A stretch of DNA of 64,000 nucleotides, taken from Notospermus geniculatus (lineage: Eukaryota; Nemertea; Pilidiophora; Heteronemertea; Lineidae). The stretch is taken from the NCBI GenBank assembly GCA_002633025.1, contig NMRB01000174.1:336127-400126 (forward strand), given 5' to 3'. The notes beneath the pieces were generated by a model. The model was not told where the DNA came from. It made no database searches and worked only from the letters and a program-made list of their open reading frames with translations. Both the position numbers and the translations under genes were made by a program. Shown here piece by piece: positions 52,281 through 63,830 of this stretch (the stretch's first letter is position 1; every line of letters begins with the position of its first letter).

Positions 52281-52850
52281 NTTGCACACGAACACATGTG
52301 GCCCGGCATGCACAAAGACTATTCTATTCATGTTCCCTGCAAGTACTCTGTGATGTCATCAAAGGTAAGTACTTTAGATACACCATTGTCATCAAAACTG
52401 GTGACATCATCAGAATGTTTCCAAGTGGGAAAATTCAAATGGCAGTTTTTTTTTATTTCTGCAATTACACCCCCTGGTGGAAAAATTCTAAACAATTCTA
52501 AACATCTCCCAGGGAGATGAAAAAAAATTACTTATTATTGGACGGATAGTCACTAAATTTTTATCATAGGTAGGTACATCTAATGACGATACACAATATC
52601 ATCCAGATTTTCAAGTTGACCCACTTTTCTAGGTCACACAGGTCAAAGTTCCATTTTCCAAGATGGCTACTTGGCAGCGGTCTTTGAAGAACTCGGTTTA
52701 AGATGGATTCTTGGTTTAGTATGCTTCCCCCAACCTGGACTGCAAACCCTGTTTTTCTAAAGCAATTCTCTTGGTTTATTCTTTATCCCACCTGCCGGCT
52801 CCTAGCTGAACCCTTTTGAAGGCTAAAATTTGAAGCTGCAAATTAAAATA
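52281..52850. repeat. 570-bp direct repeat, copy 1
   Basis: It runs from TTGCACACGAACACATGTGG to AATTTGAAGCTGCAAATTAA. It is nearly identical to 54457-55030. Each copy lies downstream of a MITE T3. Confidence 0.92.
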
Positions 52851-53283
52851 ACAAGAGGCCCATGGGCCTGGCGCTCAGCTGACATTTGATGCCAATTTGA
52901 TAGGCTAAGGCATAAGAGGTACTGCAGTCTTAGGATGGTTCGTGGATGATGTCAAATTTTATTCACCAAGTGTGCATGTTTGGATGGGATAAAGTCTGCT
53001 AATTATGATTAGAGACTCGGTCCAATACAATTTTGCCAAGAATGAATCACATTTATTTTGGAAAGCCTACGGTTTGCATATATGTGTAAGAGAATAATTC
53101 ATTTGTCTGCTGTGGCGAAGAGTTCGCTGTTCTATGATTTCGACAGTTGATCCCGAATTGCCATTCCTATGGTGTGTCGGCTGAGAGTGAGTTCTTCAAA
53201 TTCAAGACACTTCCTTGTTCCTCTCTTTAGCAACAGCAGCATCAGCGATCTGGGGTGCTTCGGCAACCAGGATCGACCTGAAA
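52851..53283 (+). repeat. Dispersed repeat R1, 5' part
   Basis: It begins ACAAGAGGCCCATGGGCCTG and follows 6235-7034 closely, but without the nested MITE at 6387-6752. It stops near CAACCAGGATCGACCTG, so the 3' part is missing. Confidence 0.85.
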
Positions 53284-53299
53284 TATAGTGAATAGAGTG

Positions 53300-53755
53300 G
53301 GAAGGGGTTAAATTGTGCATGACAGGCCTAAAATCCTTGGTGAATCGAGATACATTTCAGATCTTTATTACACCACCCTTGGTTGGGAAGGGGTTAATAT
53401 ACGGTAGCATGATACCGTACAATGCTAGGTATTAGACCCTTTGGGTGGTGGGAAGGGGTTAAATTTTAATGTTGCAAGATAGGCATACAATCCTTGGTGA
53501 ATCGAGATATATGTCAGATACCATACTTTATTAGTAAGGGGTTAATGTAGAATGAGACAATCCTTAGTATTACCGGTAGACCCCCTTGGGTGGGAAGGGG
53601 TGAATTGATAAAGAGCTAGACCCCCCTTGGGATTAGGTGGGAAGCGGTTTATCATGATGTTGAGGTTCTGAGTGAATCAAGACCATGTCCCTTTAATATT
53701 ATTGACACCTTCACAAGAATTAATCCATGGTGAATAGGGAGCTATAAAATCATCA
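53300..53755. repeat. Diverged tandem repeat with GGGAAGGGGTTAA core
   Basis: GTGGGAAGGGGTTAA and variants occur about six times at uneven spacing. GGTGAATCGAGAT recurs between them. Confidence 0.75.
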
Positions 53756-53763
53756 TTGCCATT

Positions 53764-53956
53764 NNNNNNNNNNNNNNNNNNNNNNNNNNNNNNNNNNNNN
53801 NNNNNNNNNNNNNNNNNNNNNNNNNNNNNNNNNNNNNNNNNNNNNNNNNNNNNNNNNNNNNNNNNNNNNNNNNNNNNNNNNNNNNNNNNNNNNNNNNNNN
53901 NNNNNNNNNNNNNNNNNNNNNNNNNNNNNNNNNNNNNNNNNNNNNNNNNNNNNNNN
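53764..53956. other. Assembly gap, 193 N
   Basis: No sequence. The gap abuts the left end of a MITE T3, so a collapsed repeat is likely. Confidence 1.
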
Positions 53957-54301
53957 AGAGCGTTTTTTCGCTCGCGGAAAAGCGACGCGTTTTTGCGCGA
54001 CGGATATCGCGGCGGTGGTCATTTTCTGGAGGGGTTTCCATTAGGGCGTTTCATACACAATACACCGTGCACCGAATACAGCTCGGAATGTACAGAAGTA
54101 CGCCGCGGAATACGCTTTGAATGCTATTCGAGCAATCGGCTTTTGTCCGCCGGCGGTCTCCGTTGCGCAATTTTCGATCGTTTTCACCGTCCCGCTCAAG
54201 TGGAAAGGGATAAAGGGATATCCATTACAGCGGATTTCCGCTCGCAAAAAACGCGGCGTCGTGCGCCGCGCAGGAACGCTCTAGTGGAAACGGGCCTTTA
54301 A
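53957..54301. mobile_element. MITE T3, second copy (left end in gap)
   Basis: Matches 51827-52170, including the interior CGGAATACGCTTTGAATGC, and ends at TTAA (54298-54301). Confidence 0.9.
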
Positions 54302-55030
54302 CAAGTCGCCGACGCGCGATGCGCTCAGCTGACAGTTGATTTTAGTTGTAGTATGTAGGAGAAATGAAGCATGCTAAAGGAGATCTGATGACAGTTCCCA
54401 ACGAAAAATTCGCTGATTAGCAGATTAGTAGGCATATAGAAGGCTCTCAGTTAAAGTTGCACACGAACACATGTGGCCCGGCATGCACAAAGACTATTCT
54501 ATTCATGTTCCCTGCAAGTACTCTGTGATGTCATCAAAGGTAAGTACTTTAGATACACCATTATCATCAAAACTGGTGACATCATCAGAAAGTTTCCAAG
54601 TGGGAAAATTCAAATGGCAGTTTTTTTTTATTTCTGCAATTACACCCCCTGGTGGAAAAATTCTAAACAATTGACTCCCAAGGAGATGAAGAAAAAATTA
54701 CTTATTATTGGACGGATCGTCACCAAATTTTTATCATAGGTAGGTACATCTAATGACGATACACAATATCATCCGGATTTTCAAGTTGACCCACTTTTCT
54801 AGGTCACACAGGTCAAAGTTCCATTTTCCAAGATGGCTACTTGGCAGCGGTCTTTGAAGAACTCTGTTTAAGATGGATTCTTGGTTTAGTATGCTTCCCC
54901 CAACCTGGACTGCAAACCCTGTTTAAGTCAAGAATTCTAAAGCAATTCTCTTGGTTTATTCTTTATCCCACCTGCCGGCTCCTAGCTGAACCCTTTTGAA
55001 GGCTAGAATTTGAAGCTGCAAATTAAAATT
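54302..55030. repeat. Repeat with R1-like 5' end and 570-bp direct repeat, copy 2
   Basis: The first 155 bp contain GCGCTCAGCTGACAGTTGAT, similar to the start of R1. From 54457 onward it matches 52281-52850. Confidence 0.85.
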
Positions 55031-56091
55031 AAAATAAGACAAACATTACAATTCATGGTAAGACTGACCAACGACCATAGTTAATAAATAATTCTGTATT
55101 TTCGTACAATATTGACTTTGTACATTCAGTAATAGAGGTCAACTGGTACACTCTAATAAATGTAGGGAATGAGATAAAAATGAAACACAAGCAAAACATC
55201 CACTAAAGGTACAAAGAACCACATCCATGTATGCAACTTTTTACGGAGTATAAGATCCACAATGTATGAATGAATACCTATCTGTATTGACATACATGTA
55301 CATGTACAAGGCGGTACCGAATGTACAGGGCATTATGTTTAATATGTATCCCATACAAAACAAAGGTAGAAGTATGCTACACATTCTTCCTGAATGTCAA
55401 TGCTGAGAACATAAGGGCTTCTTCTCATGAGAGAAACATCCCAACAATTTTTTCTGATGATGCACTTTCAACAGTATAGAAGTCAACAATTTCTAGATGT
55501 CTGACATCTACATGTGAGGGGATTCCACTCAAAAGTTTCCTCTCCCGAGCATACTTGGGCAGGAAAACTCTCGTGTGAGAAGCACCTTTAGGAATCCACC
55601 CACTACGAATGTTACTGCCTCAAGCGAGCCTAAAAACCATTGCAATTGATACTGGCTCCTTTTATTTAACTCAATGCATCAGTTGCCAGAGAAACTGTCC
55701 CAATCCCTCTAGCCACGGAGGTATAAAATATTTTATATCTCCATGCTCTAGCTAATGGAAGAACACCCGAGGAGAAATGCCAGAGATGCTCAATGCAGAT
55801 GAAGTGGCCCAAATCATAGCAGAGTAACACTTCCATTCCATCAAGAACTTCAGTGATGCATTTTCACCTAATTGTATATTTAACCAGCATTTTCACCTAA
55901 TTGTATATTTTATAACTTAACCACAACAATAAATTCTAGTGCAATTCTAAATGACGTTTTCCACCAAGTGAAATTAAACTTTGTTGGTGATACTCCAATA
56001 GCAGTATCCTGAGTAACTTCATCATAATCACAAAATTAGAGGAGACCTCAGAACAGATATCTGCTCAAGACAAGTACTGAATCTATTGCCG
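55031..56091. other. No supported gene
   Basis: AT-rich single-copy-looking sequence with ACATGTACATGTACA near 55300. It could be intergenic or distal 3' UTR of the STK19 transcript. Confidence 0.4.
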
Positions 56092-56395
56092 AACGTTGCA
56101 CATTTTGGTTCCCGAAGCTACCGCTAGAGAGTGCTGTCAGATGGTAGCTTCGGTAACGGCCGGCCATCTTGCCAGCAGAAAACTGACGGCGCGACGTCAT
56201 TGCCGCGAAAACTGGATCACATGATCATCGGCCGTTACTCAAAAATCCATACCCGTGGATGATCACGTGATCCAGTTTTCGCGGCAATGACGTCGCGCCG
56301 TCAGTTTTATGCCGGCAAGATGGCCGGCCGTTACCGAGGCTACCATCTGACAGCACTCTCTAGCGGTAGCTTCGGGAACCAAAATGAACGTTGCA
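56092..56395. mobile_element. MITE, 286 bp, perfect 9-bp target duplication
   Basis: The element spans 56101-56386. It starts CATTTTGGTTCCCGAAGCTA and ends with the inverted match to CCAAAATG. The arms pair over more than 100 bp. The target duplication is AACGTTGCA (56092-56100 and 56387-56395). The size of the duplication fits MULE-type transposition. Confidence 0.93.
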
Positions 56396-57370
56396 TTGCA
56401 GTAGAGCCACCGGTACTCTACTGATGCACCGGTATCTGCTTCAGTATTCAGACACACTGCTCTTCCCTTGTCAGCTACATGTACTGTATTATGTCACTCT
56501 TTTGATATTCTTCCACATACAAATACCAGAGGGGCCATCTAAGATAAAGCCAAGGAACCAAAAACCGAAACAAATCTTCTCAATAACTGGCTACTTTGCT
56601 ACTAACTTGAATAAGCTGATTATTAAACTGGCATCAAATCATTTTTGCACCGATATGAGAGTCATCGTTCGATCACAAAGTGTAGGAATCACCCCAACTA
56701 ATTACCAAGAGCTGATTATGAATCGGCAGAAACCCAGTCATTCCAACATTTACAATAATACAGAACATCACCACCGAATATTAAATAGCCAACGATGTAG
56801 AGAAAACAAAAAAACACTACATACATGTATAGTCTTAGAGTATGTACATGTACACTGTAGTGTGCAAGTCTCAATGCTACACAAAAACTTGGATTCAAAC
56901 TGCATTAAATGAATTTATCATCAAGGAGCCAACTGAATACTCAAAGTTATGCCAATCAGATTAAATGCACCAAGAATAATTCCTCCACGGAGTCACAAAA
57001 ACAAACCTAGGATCTACAAGAACGTTGGGAAATGTTTACACTGTTTCCAACTTCCCTGAAAAGAATTCTCTCATCAATAAAGTCCATGCATGAAAAACAA
57101 TGACTACTGATGCAAACGAAAAATTGAAACAAGGCATTAATTTTGTGCCATATACACCTTCAGTGAACTCATCATATACAATCATTTTAATCAACTTGAA
57201 TTTTACAGTGAACTAACGAACAGCACATTTATCAATAACCCAAAAAACTAATTCACTGACTATACATAGAATTACGGTAAATAAGCAACACATGCATCAG
57301 ACTTCTTTGCAATTTCAAGGCACCAAGTTTGTTCAAGTCGCTGTACATTCACGGTAATTCCATCATACTA
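56396..57370. other. No supported gene
   Basis: AT-rich. An open plus-strand frame at 56391-56912 starts at the MITE border and has no family motif. Confidence 0.45.
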
Positions 57371-57586
57371 TTAACTCTTTCAGCCCTACGGATGGATATA
57401 TCAGTTCGCCAATATCATTCTCAAATCCTATGAACGAGTATATCTGTCCACCCCATAAACCCAATTTTCTACAAGATAGGATTGGGTAAGTAGTTTTTTT
57501 TTAATCCTGAAATATTGCTTTTTTCAGAAAATCACCTAGGATCTGGGAGTTGCGGCAAAAAAATCACCTAGGGCTGAAAGAGTTAA
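57371..57586. mobile_element. piggyBac-type MITE, TTAA-flanked
   Basis: TTAACTCTTTCAGCCCTA at the left end and TAGGGCTGAAAGAGTTAA at the right are perfect inverted ends including the TTAA target. No ORF. Confidence 0.92.
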
Positions 57587-57644
57587 ACCAGTTGTGTCAA
57601 AGTGGTAGTCCACAATGTGGGCTGATCAGTCGAAGAAGTCCCTA

Positions 57645-57811
57645 TAGAGGCTATGCACTGACGTCATCAAATGACGTCATCAATGGGTATGACGCCACGT
57701 GTTGGATGGAAAATGAACGGAGCACGTGGTCAGATGCACTGCGTCAGCATGTCACAACGTTCCATCCAACATGGCGTCACCTCGCTGATGACGTCACGTG
57801 CATAGCCTCTA
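57645..57811. repeat. Foldback element rich in TGACGTCA
   Basis: TAGAGGCTATGCACTGACGT pairs with ACGTCACGTGCATAGCCTCTA, and GTTGGATGGAA with TTCCATCCAAC further in. Confidence 0.85.
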
Positions 57812-58002
57812 TTAACAAGAGATCCTAAATACTGCTTCCTTATCAACTGAAGACAACTTCACAGATCTGACCACCTTCAAGTCCTTGTCATCAACCAAGG
57901 CCAAAAAAATTACCAATTTACAACTGAAAATTCCCTTTCAGTGAACAGATCATCACTGACACGTTTTTACGACTTGTTCAGAGACATATGTACATACTTA
58001 AG

Positions 58003-58077
58003 CATGTCACAGCTAGGTCTGTGACGGCATGTCACAGCTCGGTTTGTGAAGGCATGTCACTGCTAAGGCTGTGACAG
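58003..58077. repeat. Tandem repeat, three units of about 26 bp
   Basis: GCATGTCACAGCTAGGTCTG and two variants follow each other. Confidence 0.88.
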
Positions 58078-60261
58078 AGTCCTATATCCTGAGAATTCAC
58101 ATTGAAAGCCCTCCGTATGATATTGGTCATTTCTTCATTGTTTTGTTTATCTCAAAATCACGCATCAAATATCATAAATACCATTTCTGCAAAATTCTAG
58201 TACATGTATTATTCATGTATTACAACTATCCTGAAAACACTCAGCATATGATCATACAGTTGAAGCAACCTTGCCAAGCACTTTGACATGACAGACAACA
58301 GAACATCCAACCCCAAAATCAAAATGTTGTCAAGCTTAAAGATAACTTATCATGACTTCATTGTTTACATTCAATGTTTATAAACATGGATGTTTACCTA
58401 TGTTATTTTTTACTTTTGGGACATGCCAACCCACCAATTGAAAACTTTCAGTATCAAAAGAATTTTGAAATTACTCCTACGACAAAGAAAGACTGGACAC
58501 AAACAAACAAAATGTAAATAAACAATGATTTTCGTGGCCCGCAAAAACACCCGTGATACTGTACCGGTACATAAACTTTAATATGTACATGTATAAAGAC
58601 ACCAAATGCATGGGCATGCTCCAGTGTGCTCTACAGTATCAATTAAGAAGCGGGTCCTATATAACTGTGTCTGGCAAATTCGGGGGGTTTTCTCCCAACA
58701 TTCCAAAAACTGAAGCATGATACAGAATCATCCCAGTGAAAAATACCAGATGCTGAAACTGTGGAAAAGAACATTGAATTTCCTCCAGGGCTCTGGGCCA
58801 ATATTCATAAACATACTTACGTCAAAGTGTGAAACTTATCTTTTGAGTTGAATAAAGTATAAGTGACACACTTAAACTTCAGTAGTTTTACGAATATGGG
58901 CCCTGTACCCTAAAGACTTCAAAGGGAATATTGTTTATAAATGGTATACACGCACATGTAGAAGTGCATGCATATCATACCAAACTCCCTCAGTGAAAAT
59001 TCAAGGCGAATATGACCCCGTCAATCACAACCATTCTTTAACCCAATAGGGCCCATGCCACCCTGCCGTGAGCTGCCTAGAAGACCACGCCCACCTTTTG
59101 ACACAAGTAGAAATCCGCCATAAACCACCTTGACTCATAACACTGTTCTCTATTCAGCTTAATGCAGTGGAATTTTGTCGCAGTTCAGGGCGGTGAAAGC
59201 TACAGATGGAAAGCGCAAAAAAATAGGCGGCTCTATTGGGTTAATTCTCTTCATCCTGTCATCAGAAAGAAGCAATCAATGACTAGCAGTCAGCATAACG
59301 GCAATACTGGGACATGAGGTAAAAGCGGCATGATATTGACAAGATATACTGTATATGTACGATATCATCCTAGACAAACCATGAATTAGAAATTCAAACA
59401 CTTGCTGGGTTCAGCATGAAATCAGTACCAGTAAGCTAAAGCCCTATCCACTCTGTGATGCAACTCATTGCAACACAACCGTCCCGCTGTGCTAGGAGCC
59501 AACTCAGCTTGCAACTGATCAGTTGTACAACTGGGAGTGTCCACACTTTGCGATGGTCATACCCCACTTGATTCATACAGTACTAACATGTGTGGTAAGA
59601 TTTATCTGTGAATAAACTTCACAAAGCAGCATTTCATGACACAGTTTTGTCCCTGAAGTTCAGCACTGATAAACAATGAGCAAAAAGGAAAAACACTTAC
59701 CCGGTACCAGTATTCAGAACTTAAGCCCATTTCACACAAACTTTTAATCAAATTTTCTGAATAAGGTGAATACGGGTTTACATGTTGTTGATTGTTTGAT
59801 ACGACCTTGCATTGGTGTATTCAGAAGATTTGATCAGAAATTTGACAGCGTGTAATGGGATTTAATATGAGTGATATTGAAAACTTTACTATAGGATACC
59901 ACCTCCCCTTCTAGATAGCTAGCACAGAACCCCTAAAGTGCATTCAACATGAGCAAGTATCCTGAGGAGCTATGCATCAATGCCTGAACAAACAACCGAT
60001 TCCATGCTTCCTTGCAGTGTGGCTGCCCATCTGAAAATCTGACACACATTATATATTACTGTCATTTCAATTCACTTCAAGACCATGCAGGAGCACCATC
60101 TATGTTATAAATTTTTACTTTGAAGTTGAGAAAAATCCCTAGACAACCCTAAGTAAAACTTCCAACAGCAGCGGTTAAATTCAGGACTGAAATGCACATA
60201 TCAAATCCTCGGCTGGGCATGTATCTGGGTTTGTCAAACAATGACACGTATACATTGGGTT
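58078..60261. other. No supported gene
   Basis: AT-rich sequence without clear ORFs or repeats. It may be part of the STK19 3' UTR (minus strand) or intergenic. Confidence 0.4.
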
Positions 60262-60393
60262 ATGAGACTATCAGGGTGGCCACTCGAACAAGAGCAGGCA
60301 ACACCAGGACATGTTCACCACAGGGCCATATTTAGAGTGAAGGATGAGCTTGAACAGCGGGAGGAGAATCCGCAACTTGAGCAGTATCAATGA
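60262..60393 (+). CDS. Small open frame, 43 residues, or a terminal exon
   Basis: ATG at 60262 opens MRLSGWPLEQEQATPGHVHH and then AIFRVKDELEQREENPQLEQ-YQ, with a stop at 60391. A good acceptor (GAGACTATCAG) sits inside at 60274, so it may be a terminal exon starting GGTGGCC in phase 1. An AATAAA lies at about 60967 on the same strand. It is antisense to the start of the STK19 3' UTR. Its Glu/Gln-rich composition looks coding but matches nothing I recognise. Confidence 0.3.
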   Translation: MRLSGWPLEQEQATPGHVHHRAIFRVKDELEQREENPQLEQYQ

Positions 60394-60425
60394 AGACTGT
60401 TCCTTGTGGATGAAGTGGACTTTCG

Positions 60426-60468
60426 TCAGTCAGTCAGACGCAGCAGCCTTCCCGATGTGGTACAGATC
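60426..60468 (-). CDS. STK19: STK19 terminal coding exon
   Basis: Acceptor GTATTCTTGCAG. One base completes a Trp codon (a Cys in the human protein), followed by ICTTSGRLLRLTD and TGA. The conserved TTSG-LLRL end confirms the frame. Confidence 0.88.
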
Positions 60469-62865
60469 CTGCAAGAATACAGTAGGGTTGAGATGTATCA
60501 CGAGTCAATTTCTAGGTCTTTAATGGTAACACGAGTACCGTTAGTAGATATACTCTAGTAACTGGCCTCAGCCAGATCAACAATGATTGTGTGGCGGTCT
60601 CGGGAAAACCCAGCGGATGTCGCATTTGAGGAAAGTGCTAATGGCCTTGGTGAACCCGCACATTTCAACAGCTGAAATGTAATACGTAACAGGTAAACAG
60701 TAGTAGATCAATGCACAGGCAATCTGACACTAGACAGCCCTTGTTGATCATTCAGCGACATCTGCCGGGTTTTCCTAGACCGCCACACAATTAAGACTCG
60801 ACACTGATAAATTCCGGAGTATTTGGTTTCTGGTAAGGCCAATTTCCCTTTGAAGTTGCATTAAAGTCCCAGCTCCAACCCCCGTCCAGGCACTCTTCAT
60901 TTACGGTAGTTCATAATGATCATATACTTTGGATAAAATGTGCATTTTCGACCAAAATGACTTTGTTGATTAAATAAAGCGCAATGAAGTTTTGTGTCCC
61001 TAAAAAACAAAAGGCACAGAATGAGATCGGAAACCTCCGGTAATCGTCGGAATGATGACGTCAACTCAGGAATTCGGAACCAATCGGCCATCATCGGGCT
61101 AAGGTCTCATCGTCGCCATTTCGTGCACGATTCAAAGTTTCAGTGGGGCGTACTAACCACTGAGCGCATGAAAATTCAAAAAGTCACGTACGTCTGTTAG
61201 TTACTGAACGATAGCAGCTGGATTGGATTGAAAACCCGGGTGAAAACAAAGCGAATCGTCCAAAAGGCCTGCTGTAGAAGGAAGCAGCCCAGCCGCAACA
61301 CTGCCATGACTGCCCTGACGACGACGTCGTCACAGGTACTGCTGGAGTACACAGGACGCAGAGGTGTGAGCCGACTGTGACGTGACTCGTGTGAAGTGCG
61401 CCACCCCATTGTTTGACGTAACGTCATTGGACGGCTCATTTCGCTGCACCTCTGCACACAGGTGTCCTCCAGCGTGGCGGCTTGTCTTTACCCGAAATAC
61501 CCTGCGAGTCGGCCATTTTTCCTGAGTTTAAGTCACTTCCTGTTTGGGATCCACTTCACTCTCAGTCATTTTTTTGTTCGGGCGGGCACTCCTGGGGCCC
61601 TCAAAAAGTCTGCTTTTTTATGAAGTCGGTAAGAATTTCGAACAAACCATCAGCCGGTTGACATTTTTTTCATTGTTGAACCAGTTACAGCAAGTAATTG
61701 ATCCTGCTGGACGGGGGATGAAGCTGGGACTTTAAGGTCATAGGCCTTGTCTTTTGAGGTGAGTGAAAAACTGCTCACCCCAGAACAATAGAGTTTTCTG
61801 TTGTCCTCAGGCAAGCAGTTTTTCACTCGCCTCAGAAGACAAGGCCTGGAGGTCCGTAAAGCGGCACAAAGTACAGTATCCACATACCGGTACCTATTGC
61901 AAATTTCAAGGAAGTATAGAGAGATAAACTATTTTCATCACAACCTTTCTGCTAGATCTTCATTGTCACATAAGTCAGACACAACTTATCCCTCTCTCAA
62001 ATTTGATGTCATTTCAGCAAAATGTTCAGTGAAGTTTACACTACATTTTTAACGCAGCCAAAGGTACAAAATCTGATGCATAACAGATTGGAAAGAGTAG
62101 CATCGATGTTGTGCCAATTCATTCTCAAACCAGGAAAACTCTTACCAATCGACCAGATCAGCACCAATGATATCGTGAATGTGGTACATCATCCCAAGAC
62201 GGGCAACCTTTGGCAGCTTGCGAGTAACGAGATCCTGCAAATATATCAATATAGATGTATCAATACCATCAACAGATGAGAATTTTTTATATGAGTGCAA
62301 ATGTGTTTCCTCAAATATTAGAATTCCGAAATATATGAATTTTGGAAACCGACACATTTATCGGGGATGGGCTAGCCCTTTTCAAGTTTTAGCAACCACA
62401 TCAGCCAATTAACTGATATACCGGTAGATCTAGACAAACTAAAACAGTCTCTGCCACAGCAATTTGGCACATCGGCCGTGCCATCCACGATTTCCCTGCG
62501 AAAAATTTATTTGAAATAAATTTGTCATATTTTTCGTTTATATAATATCTACAAATTTGATTTCACATGAAAATAATGACTGTGAATTTTCTATTTTTAT
62601 TCCCCTCCCCTTAAAATTCCGGTGAAAAAAATCCAACAGTCAAACAATAAAATAACTCGTGAAACATAAGGCTCTCCTCTGCACTCCAGTCACGCTAACA
62701 CTACTTACCTGCTGTAGGATTTCTCTGTACTTTGATTTTCTAATCATTGTGATCACAGCTTTCCTCCCGCGGAGAAAACTTTTGATGAATATTCCTAACC
62801 CAGGTATGGACAACCACCAGCTTCCAACATCACGGGTTGTCATAATACCACACTTGATCAGCTGA
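60426..62865 (-). CDS. STK19: STK19, last three coding exons (gene continues beyond 64000)
   Basis: Three exons are supported: 62865-62709, 62234-62146 and 60468-60426. They join in compatible phases (2 in, 0, 2) and reproduce the C-terminal part of STK19. The first has IMTTRDVGSWWLSIPGLGIF and GRKAVITMIRKSKYREIL, the second VARLGMMYHIHDIIGADLVD, the last ICTTSGRLLRLTD then stop. STK19 was once called a serine/threonine kinase. It is now described as a winged-helix DNA-binding protein of transcription-coupled nucleotide excision repair, working with stalled RNA polymerase II, CSA and TFIIH. The 5' exons lie above 62865, outside or unseen in the window. Nothing suggests that the gene is broken. 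Confidence 0.92.
60586..60791. repeat. Foldback element in STK19 last intron
   Basis: ATTGTGTGGCGGTCTCGGGA and TCCTAGACCGCCACACAAT are inverted with two mismatches. Pairing continues through AAACCCAGCGGATGTCGC and GCGACATCTGCCGGGTTT. Confidence 0.88.
61730..61861. repeat. 132-bp hairpin in STK19 intron
   Basis: GGCCTTGTCTTTTGAGGTGA with GTGAAAAACTGCT pairs with AGCAGTTTTTCAC and TCGCCTCAGAAGACAAGGCC. The outer CTTTA and TAAAG also pair. Confidence 0.85.
61862..62145. other. STK19 intron, no further feature
   Basis: No repeat or exon recognised. Confidence 0.6.
62146..62234 (-). CDS. STK19: STK19 penultimate exon
   Basis: Acceptor ATATTTGCAG, donor TTG/GTAAGA. 29 codons plus two bases, DLVTRKLPKVARLGMMYHIH to IIGADLVD. 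The YHxHD-IGA-LVD block is the most diagnostic part of the family. Confidence 0.93.
62709..62865 (-). CDS. STK19: STK19 antepenultimate exon
   Basis: Acceptor GATTTCTTTTTCAG, donor CAG/GTAAGT. One base plus 52 codons, QLIKCGIMTTRDVGSWWLSI to YREILQQ. This covers a winged-helix segment including the GSWW and basic KAVITMIRKSKYRE stretch. Confidence 0.92.
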
Positions 62866-63319
62866 CTGAAAAAGAAATCTCGTTCAATGGACCACACACA
62901 TCGAGGTAAGGTTTTGTAAATAACTACCGGTACATCAATGCTATTCGATATCAGTGCTACAGGTGTCACAAACATAGGGCACCACTGTTCTTAATGAACC
63001 CCTTTGAAAGAACCAAGACACCAGGAAGCATAAAACCTGTATGACATTAAAAACGTGGCAAAACAGAGCAATGACATCCTTTACGCTGTGCAACAAGGCA
63101 AAAACCAGATCGTAACCAGTGGTTACGGCGTGCTGCCCCTGAATGCTGGCTATTGATGCCTAATGCGAGGGTCTGTGAGTTCAAGTCGGTAGGAAGCTAT
63201 GTCTTTCTTTCACCTTAGAAACCCGTTATTATTTGCCTGCAAAACCAGACCTCATGCAAAATAGTTCTGCGGGTTCCTCACCAAGAAAGAGAAGTTTACA
63301 GACCCATGCCAGCATTACG
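62866..63319. other. STK19 upstream intron, no exon recognised
   Basis: The next upstream STK19 exon was not found in this stretch. No repeat borders seen. Confidence 0.5.
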
Positions 63320-63830
63320 GTAACCCTTAGAATGCCGGGTTTGTTTGGGTCTTTCCGCACCCCCAGGCCGGCCATTTTTTAGAAAATTCAAGAATTTTCA
63401 GCAGATTTTTAATTAGCATCACACATCATCCTCACTACGGCCACCTTCATTCTCACCATCAAATTCATTTTGAACAATATCGGAATCAGAATCATTGTGC
63501 ATTTCATCCATGAGGTGAAGAACTATTTCTGACGCATGACGCCATTTTTAATGTCTTGATGGGGTGATTTGTTTCCCAACTTTCCATTCCCTCAAACACA
63601 CAAGTTCCCGGCCAATTATCCAATCAAAATTGCCGTTACATGCAGCTTTGGTACCGCCGATTTACCAGGAACAAGTTTCTAGGATGTTTAGTTTCATTAA
63701 ACATCGGTAGATGGCAGTGGTGTAACGATGATGGCTGCGTGAGACTCGGGAGGTTCCCAAACGCGGCGGCCTGTGAATATGAAATTCCTGCATAAACATA
63801 CATGTACGCCGGTGGCACTCTAAGGGTTAA
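63320..63830 (-). mobile_element. Short piggyBac-like element with remnant of transposase start
   Basis: The left end is GTAACCCTTAGAATGCCGG (TTAA mutated to GTAA) and the right end CCGGTGGCACTCTAAGGGTTAA. The minus strand carries a short acidic frame near 63420-63515, MDEMHNDSDSDIVQNEFDGE, like the acidic N-terminus of piggyBac transposases. It is an internally deleted element of 511 bp in an STK19 intron. Confidence 0.65.

Noticed and set aside
56391-56912. 173-residue plus-strand frame
   Set aside because: It begins at a MITE border, lacks regular structure or motifs, and has AT-driven composition.
61492-61516. Minus-strand first exon (ATG GCC GAC..., GG/GTAAAG donor)
   Set aside because: It lies within an STK19 intron, is only 25 bases long and has no supporting next exon; chance match is likely.
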